From contig NZ_JAVDQG010000004.1 of assembly GCF_031454155.1 (NCBI RefSeq), positions 409,798 through 473,797 of the forward strand: a DNA stretch of 64,000 nucleotides. Direction: 5' to 3'. The notes under the pieces are model-generated. The model saw only the letters and a program-made list of their open reading frames with translations, was not told the DNA's origin and ran no database searches. Below, piece by piece: positions 61,320-64,000 of this stretch; the stretch's first letter is position 1; each line of letters begins with the position of its first letter. The DNA comes from Desmospora profundinema. GTDB taxonomy: Bacteria > Bacillota > Bacilli > Thermoactinomycetales > DSM-45169. A program made the translations under genes and the position numbers.

Positions 61320-62104
61320 GCGAATCGTGAACGAACCGGTCCCACCCCTTCCGAACAGATGGTGGCAAAGTCGATTGAAAAGCTCTTTCGTAAAGCGAAG
61401 GGGCGGATTTTCTTCTCCACCTTTGTTTCAAACGTCTATCGCCTGCAACAAGTCGTGGAAGCCGCTCACCTCTATGGAAGAAAGCTGGCTATTTTGGGCT
61501 ATAGTATGGAAAGGGCGTTAGCGATCAGCGAGACTCTCGGCCATTTGAAAATCCCGGATCATTTGATTATCGATGTAAAAGAGATTCACCGATACAAAGC
61601 CGATAAAGTGGTGGCTTTATGTACCGGGAGCCAGGGGGAACCCCGGTCGGCACTGTCGCGGATCGCGGCAAAATCCCATCGCTCCGTTCAGGTTCAGCCA
61701 GGGGATACCGTGATCCTGTCTCCTGCTCCCATCCCGGGAAATACTCGTCGTATCTATAAAACCATTGATCGGTTGTTTCGGTTGGGAGCCGATGTCATCC
61801 ATGGCCCCAAGTGGATATCCATGCTTCCGGTCATGGAAGCCAACACGATCAACAGATGATGCTTCGCCTGACCAAACCGCAGTATTTCATCCCCATCCAC
61901 GGCGAATATCGGATGCTCGTCACCCATGCGAAGTTGGCCGAAGAAACGGGAGTGAAGCCGGAAAACATCTTTGTTTTGGATAATGGAGAAAAGGTTCATT
62001 TAACCCGTAGAAGAGGAATGAAGAAGGGATGGGTCCCCACTGATTTAATGGTGGTGGATGAAAGCGTGATCGAGGAGAAGTGGATCGTGCCCAATGGAGG
62101 GCGG
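61320..62104 (+). pseudogene. Ribonuclease J relic (frameshifted, N-terminus lost)
   Basis: Starting at RTGPTPSEQMVAKSIEKLF, the sequence follows the beta-CASP part of RNase J (GRIFFSTFVSNVYRLQQVVE, VALCTGSQGEPRSALSRIA). Near 61800 the frame shifts by one, and IHASGHGSQHDQQMMLRLTK then PQYFIPIHGEYRMLVTHAKL continues in the new frame. The metallo-beta-lactamase half with the HxHxDH site is missing. It cannot encode an active nuclease; probably a duplicated or acquired gene fragment. Confidence 0.85.
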
Positions 62105-62211
62105 AAATGGTTCAACGTCTCAATCGGTTCCTGTCGAAAAAAATCCAGCGTAATCCTTTTATATTCCATGCGGTTTCTTATGTTTAATCTACTTAAGAAA
62201 GGAGGCCGTCT

Positions 62212-62430
62212 TTGGATAAACCCTACTTAATCAGCGCTTCCACCTTTATCGTTGCGAAGTTCCAGGCGATTCGTTTAAATCTGGAGGACCACGAATGGAT
62301 TTACGTTCCTTATGATGAAAAGGAACGGCAACGCAGAATCCGCAACTTGCATTACACTCCGGAAGAAGCCAAAAGCAGGCTATACGGCTTTTTCTCGAAA
62401 GAGGAATATCAATACCTGATCCAAAACTAG
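62212..62430 (+). CDS. Small hypothetical protein
   Basis: This is a 72-aa soluble protein starting at TTG 62212 after AAAGGAGG. It includes YLISASTFIVAKFQAIRLNL, WIYVPYDEKERQRRIRNLHY and a helical end EEAKSRLYGFFSKEEYQYLI. The good ribosome site and immediate terminator support expression. Family not recognised. Confidence 0.6.
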   Translation: MDKPYLISASTFIVAKFQAIRLNLEDHEWIYVPYDEKERQRRIRNLHYTPEEAKSRLYGFFSKEEYQYLIQN

Positions 62431-62467
62431 CTATCCCTTTCTAATTCTACAGGAAGGGAGGAGAGGG

Positions 62468-62490
62468 CGAGGCGATCCGCCTCGTTTTTT
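62468..62490 (+). terminator. Intrinsic terminator
   Basis: CGAGGCG-ATC-CGCCTCG followed by T6. Confidence 0.85.
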
Positions 62491-62540
62491 GGCTTTTGAA
62501 AGGCCTGTATCTCGGAATGCCTCTTGCTTATCAATTTTTA

Positions 62541-62557
62541 TGTCAGGAAAATTGACA
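62541..62557. promoter_or_regulatory. GlnR/TnrA-like box upstream of the second HPr-like gene
   Basis: TGTCAGGAAAATTGACA fits TGTNA-N7-TNACA and extends to a perfect TTATGTCA / TGACATAA inverted repeat (62538-62560). Its centre lies about 50 bases before the likely transcription start, the spacing known for TnrA-activated promoters. Confidence 0.6.
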
Positions 62558-62563
62558 TAAACC

Positions 62564-62592
62564 TTTATTTCACTCCGGTTGTATGGTAAAAT
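62564..62592 (+). promoter_or_regulatory. Possible activator-dependent promoter
   Basis: A weak TTTATT (62564-62569), a 17-base spacer and a good TAAAAT (62587-62592). The poor -35 fits the need for an activator at the box upstream. Confidence 0.4.
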
Positions 62593-62646
62593 CATGTTAC
62601 AACGATAATCGATGTGAATAAACCTGACATAAGTGAGGGTGGTATC

Positions 62647-62943
62647 ATGAAACAAGGGAAAATGTTCATTACTCTCCCGGAACACTTTTTGACAGGATGT
62701 TTTAATCAGGTGCTCAATCTGGTAGCCGTTAATTCCCGTTATGAAAGCACCATTCTCTTTCAGAAGAATAACGAAATTTGTGATGGGAAAAGCCTGTCGG
62801 GCTTAACGTCGTTTTTTTCAACAGTAAAATCGGGTGAGCATATATGGCTCTATACGGATGGGACAGATGCAGATAAAGCATTAAAATCCATTAAAAAGGT
62901 GCTGTCCGGTGTGACCCCTATTGCTCGGACTCAGATCGGGTAG
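62647..62943 (+). CDS. Second degenerate HPr-like protein
   Basis: This is a 98-aa protein that follows the HPr pattern. KMFITLPEHFLTGCFNQVLNLV stands where HPr has strand 1, GIHARPA and helix 1. CDGKSLSGLTSFFSTVKSGE matches the NLKSIMGVMSLGIAKGAE region including a Ser at the Ser46 position. WLYTDGTDADKALKSIKKVL matches the last strand and helix. His15 is replaced (LTGCFNQ), so PTS phosphotransfer is excluded, though HPrK-type Ser phosphorylation is conceivable. ATG 62647 has GAGGGTGG. A GlnR/TnrA-like box lies about 100 bases upstream. Paralogous in concept to the protein at 11827. Confidence 0.6.
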   Translation: MKQGKMFITLPEHFLTGCFNQVLNLVAVNSRYESTILFQKNNEICDGKSLSGLTSFFSTVKSGEHIWLYTDGTDADKALKSIKKVLSGVTPIARTQIG

Positions 62944-62969
62944 GATATCCTGGATCATGGATTAGAGAC

Positions 62970-63003
62970 AAACTCAGCCCCCTCTTTTGAGGGGGCTGAG
63001 TTT
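62970..63003 (+). terminator. Terminator of the second HPr-like gene
   Basis: AAACTCAGCCCCCTC-TTTT-GAGGGGGCTGAGTTT: a perfect 15-bp stem. Confidence 0.85.
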
Positions 63004-63133
63004 GTTGGCCATGCATTAGCTGTGTTTGTCGCTTTTCGGGTATTGAAAAAGAAGGAACCCGCATGTTTGATTCAGGATATAATGGATGAGAGCAGGGATC
63101 CTTGCCGGACTTTGATGTAAAGGGGGGAAGAAC

Positions 63134-63436
63134 ATGAAGGTGGTAAAAATCTTAATCCATGCGAGTACATGGTTTGCTCCTGTGCTCGTGCCGTTGCTTG
63201 TTTGGCTTCTGGCAAAAGAGGACGATCTAAAGAGGCTTTCCTTGCAAGCCCTTGTTTTTCATTTTGTGATCTGGTTGTTGGTATCCATCTCCTATGTTTT
63301 TTCCTTTATCCTGATCGGATTGCCGTTCCTGATTATTTTTGCCCTCATCGGATTGATCGCCCCGATTATCGGGATTATAAGGGCACTCCAAGAGCGTCGG
63401 TTCGATTACCCCATTATCGGATCATTCATTAAGTAA
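63134..63436 (+). CDS. DUF4870-type membrane protein
   Basis: This is a 100-aa protein with an N-terminal span around APVLVPLLVWLLAKED, then LQALVFHFVIWLLVSISYVF and a long LIGLPFLIIFALIGLIAPIIGII, ending ALQERRFDYPIIGSFIK, the usual DUF4870 C-terminus. ATG 63134 follows AAAGGGGGGAAG. Function unknown. A terminator follows at 63495. Confidence 0.8.
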   Translation: MKVVKILIHASTWFAPVLVPLLVWLLAKEDDLKRLSLQALVFHFVIWLLVSISYVFSFILIGLPFLIIFALIGLIAPIIGIIRALQERRFDYPIIGSFIK

Positions 63437-63494
63437 ACGTCTGTTGATTCCTGAATCAAACCTGAATCAAAAAAGAATCTAAGTAACGAGTTTT

Positions 63495-63526
63495 AAAAAA
63501 GCCACCGATTCGGTGGGCTTTTTTTA
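63495..63526. terminator. Bidirectional terminator
   Basis: AAAAAAGCCACCG pairs with CGGTGGGCTTTTTT (one unpaired G), between convergent genes. Confidence 0.8.
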
Positions 63527-63757
63527 TGTTACGGATGGTTCACGAAAGCAAACGATAAATAATGGATAAAATGATTGTAAAAAAATAGTTACAGTTATTC
63601 TAGAGAATCTTTCATCCCATCTAACTCTAAAGTTACGTGATAAACGCCATTCATTTGTGATTTGTTTATTTAAATCTTTATTAAACCGAAAGAGTTGTAC
63701 GAGTTGTAAAACTAATATTAGTCCTAATATACCGATTACTAATCGTAACCATTCCAT
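63524..63757 (-). CDS. Small membrane-anchored protein
   Basis: This is a ~77-aa protein with one N-terminal helix (WLRLVIGILGLILVLQLVQLF) and a basic, aromatic-rich remainder (NEWRLSRNFRVRWDERFSR). GAGAGGTG lies 9 bases before ATG 63757; ATG 63766 is also possible. AT-rich; function unknown. Confidence 0.5.
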   Translation of the reverse strand: MEWLRLVIGILGLILVLQLVQLFRFNKDLNKQITNEWRLSRNFRVRWDERFSRITVTIFLQSFYPLFIVCFREPSVT

Positions 63758-63969
63758 ATCATACACCTCTCAATTTACCGGACAGACGGTGCGCTCTATA
63801 TCACCGTTCCAACGTCTTCTTTGTTACACGGATAGGATTTAATTTGGGCTTGTTCTTATCGCTTACAGCGTAAAATCTCCTGCTCCTTAAAATCTCACAG
63901 TAAGTATTAGAACTTATTTCAAAATTCGATTAATAGACCAGAGGATGAGTGCAACAAAACAGAAAGCCT

Positions 63970-63983
63970 TGTACATATGTACA
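63970..63983. promoter_or_regulatory. Perfect 14-bp palindrome
   Basis: TGTACAT-ATGTACA near the right edge, in gene-free AT-rich sequence (63767-64000). Possible dimeric regulator site for a gene outside the window. Confidence 0.3.
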
Positions 63984-64000
63984 TAAGAGTCATATCGAAC

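Noticed and set aside
1..64000. rRNA, tRNA, tmRNA, CRISPR arrays, complete insertion sequences, replication origin
   Set aside because: Looked for by eye on both strands; none seen. A tRNAscan/Infernal run would be decisive for small RNAs.

Overview
The window looks like a chromosome segment of a spore-forming, Gram-positive Bacillales member. The evidence is a Spo0E-type phosphatase, a SleB relic, strong AAGGAGG ribosome sites with frequent GTG/TTG starts, S-box control, GlnR/TnrA-type operators, and B. subtilis-like blocks (mccAB, yuzB/yuzD, yumC-yumB-yuiA-yuiB-yuiD). The family Thermoactinomycetaceae is my best guess from gene style; this is inference. No rRNA, tRNA or CRISPR array was seen.

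Layout. 1-8.7 kb: an oligopeptide ABC importer (two substrate-binding lipoproteins, two permeases, two ATPases). 8.7-12.2 kb: an NFU protein, the mccA-mccB reverse transsulfuration pair, yuzD, and a degenerate HPr-like protein behind two consensus GlnR/TnrA boxes. 12.2-14.8 kb: a class D sortase with its LPXTG substrate. 15.2-17.7 kb: yuzB, an M29 aminopeptidase, a Spo0E-like protein and an A-type Fe-S carrier. 17.7-21.7 kb: an AT-rich, decayed mobile or prophage island with an integrase stub, a DUF3307 stub and a secreted orphan. 21.7-25 kb: a DinB protein and an M9 collagenase.

25.4-33.5 kb is a nitrate assimilation cluster: a GlnR/TnrA palindrome on a consensus sigma-A promoter, a nitrate transporter, a nitrate reductase fused in frame to a NasB-like FAD module, then nitrite reductase large and small subunits. 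The fused module is nearly identical to the N-terminal half of the downstream nitrite reductase. 33.6-48.6 kb holds mostly housekeeping and conserved unknown genes: YumC ferredoxin reductase, type II NADH dehydrogenase, HemQ, a BtuF-like protein, a glycogen-debranching-type glycosidase, asparaginase and a DUF2157/GDYXXLXY pair.

48.9-50.5 kb carries an NprR-like (RRNPP) regulator whose 3' end overlaps a small pre-peptide gene, which together look like a quorum-sensing cassette. 50.6-52.7 kb: a LysE-type exporter and a glutaminase preceded by a SAM-I riboswitch. 52.7-54.8 kb: a SleB relic and an SH3-NlpC/P60 hydrolase between imperfect copies of a ~100 bp sequence. 54.9-58.1 kb: a compact operon of two membrane proteins, a secreted deaminase-type toxin and a probable Imm1 immunity protein. 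58-64 kb: a methyltransferase, cysteine dioxygenase, DoxX protein, RNase J relic, a second degenerate HPr-like protein with a GlnR/TnrA-like box, and a DUF4870 protein.

Most worth following up: the two HPr-like proteins lacking the phosphorylatable histidine, both linked to GlnR/TnrA boxes; the nitrate reductase fusion with its homogenised duplication; the RRNPP peptide cassette; the deaminase toxin operon; and the SAM riboswitch on a glutaminase gene.
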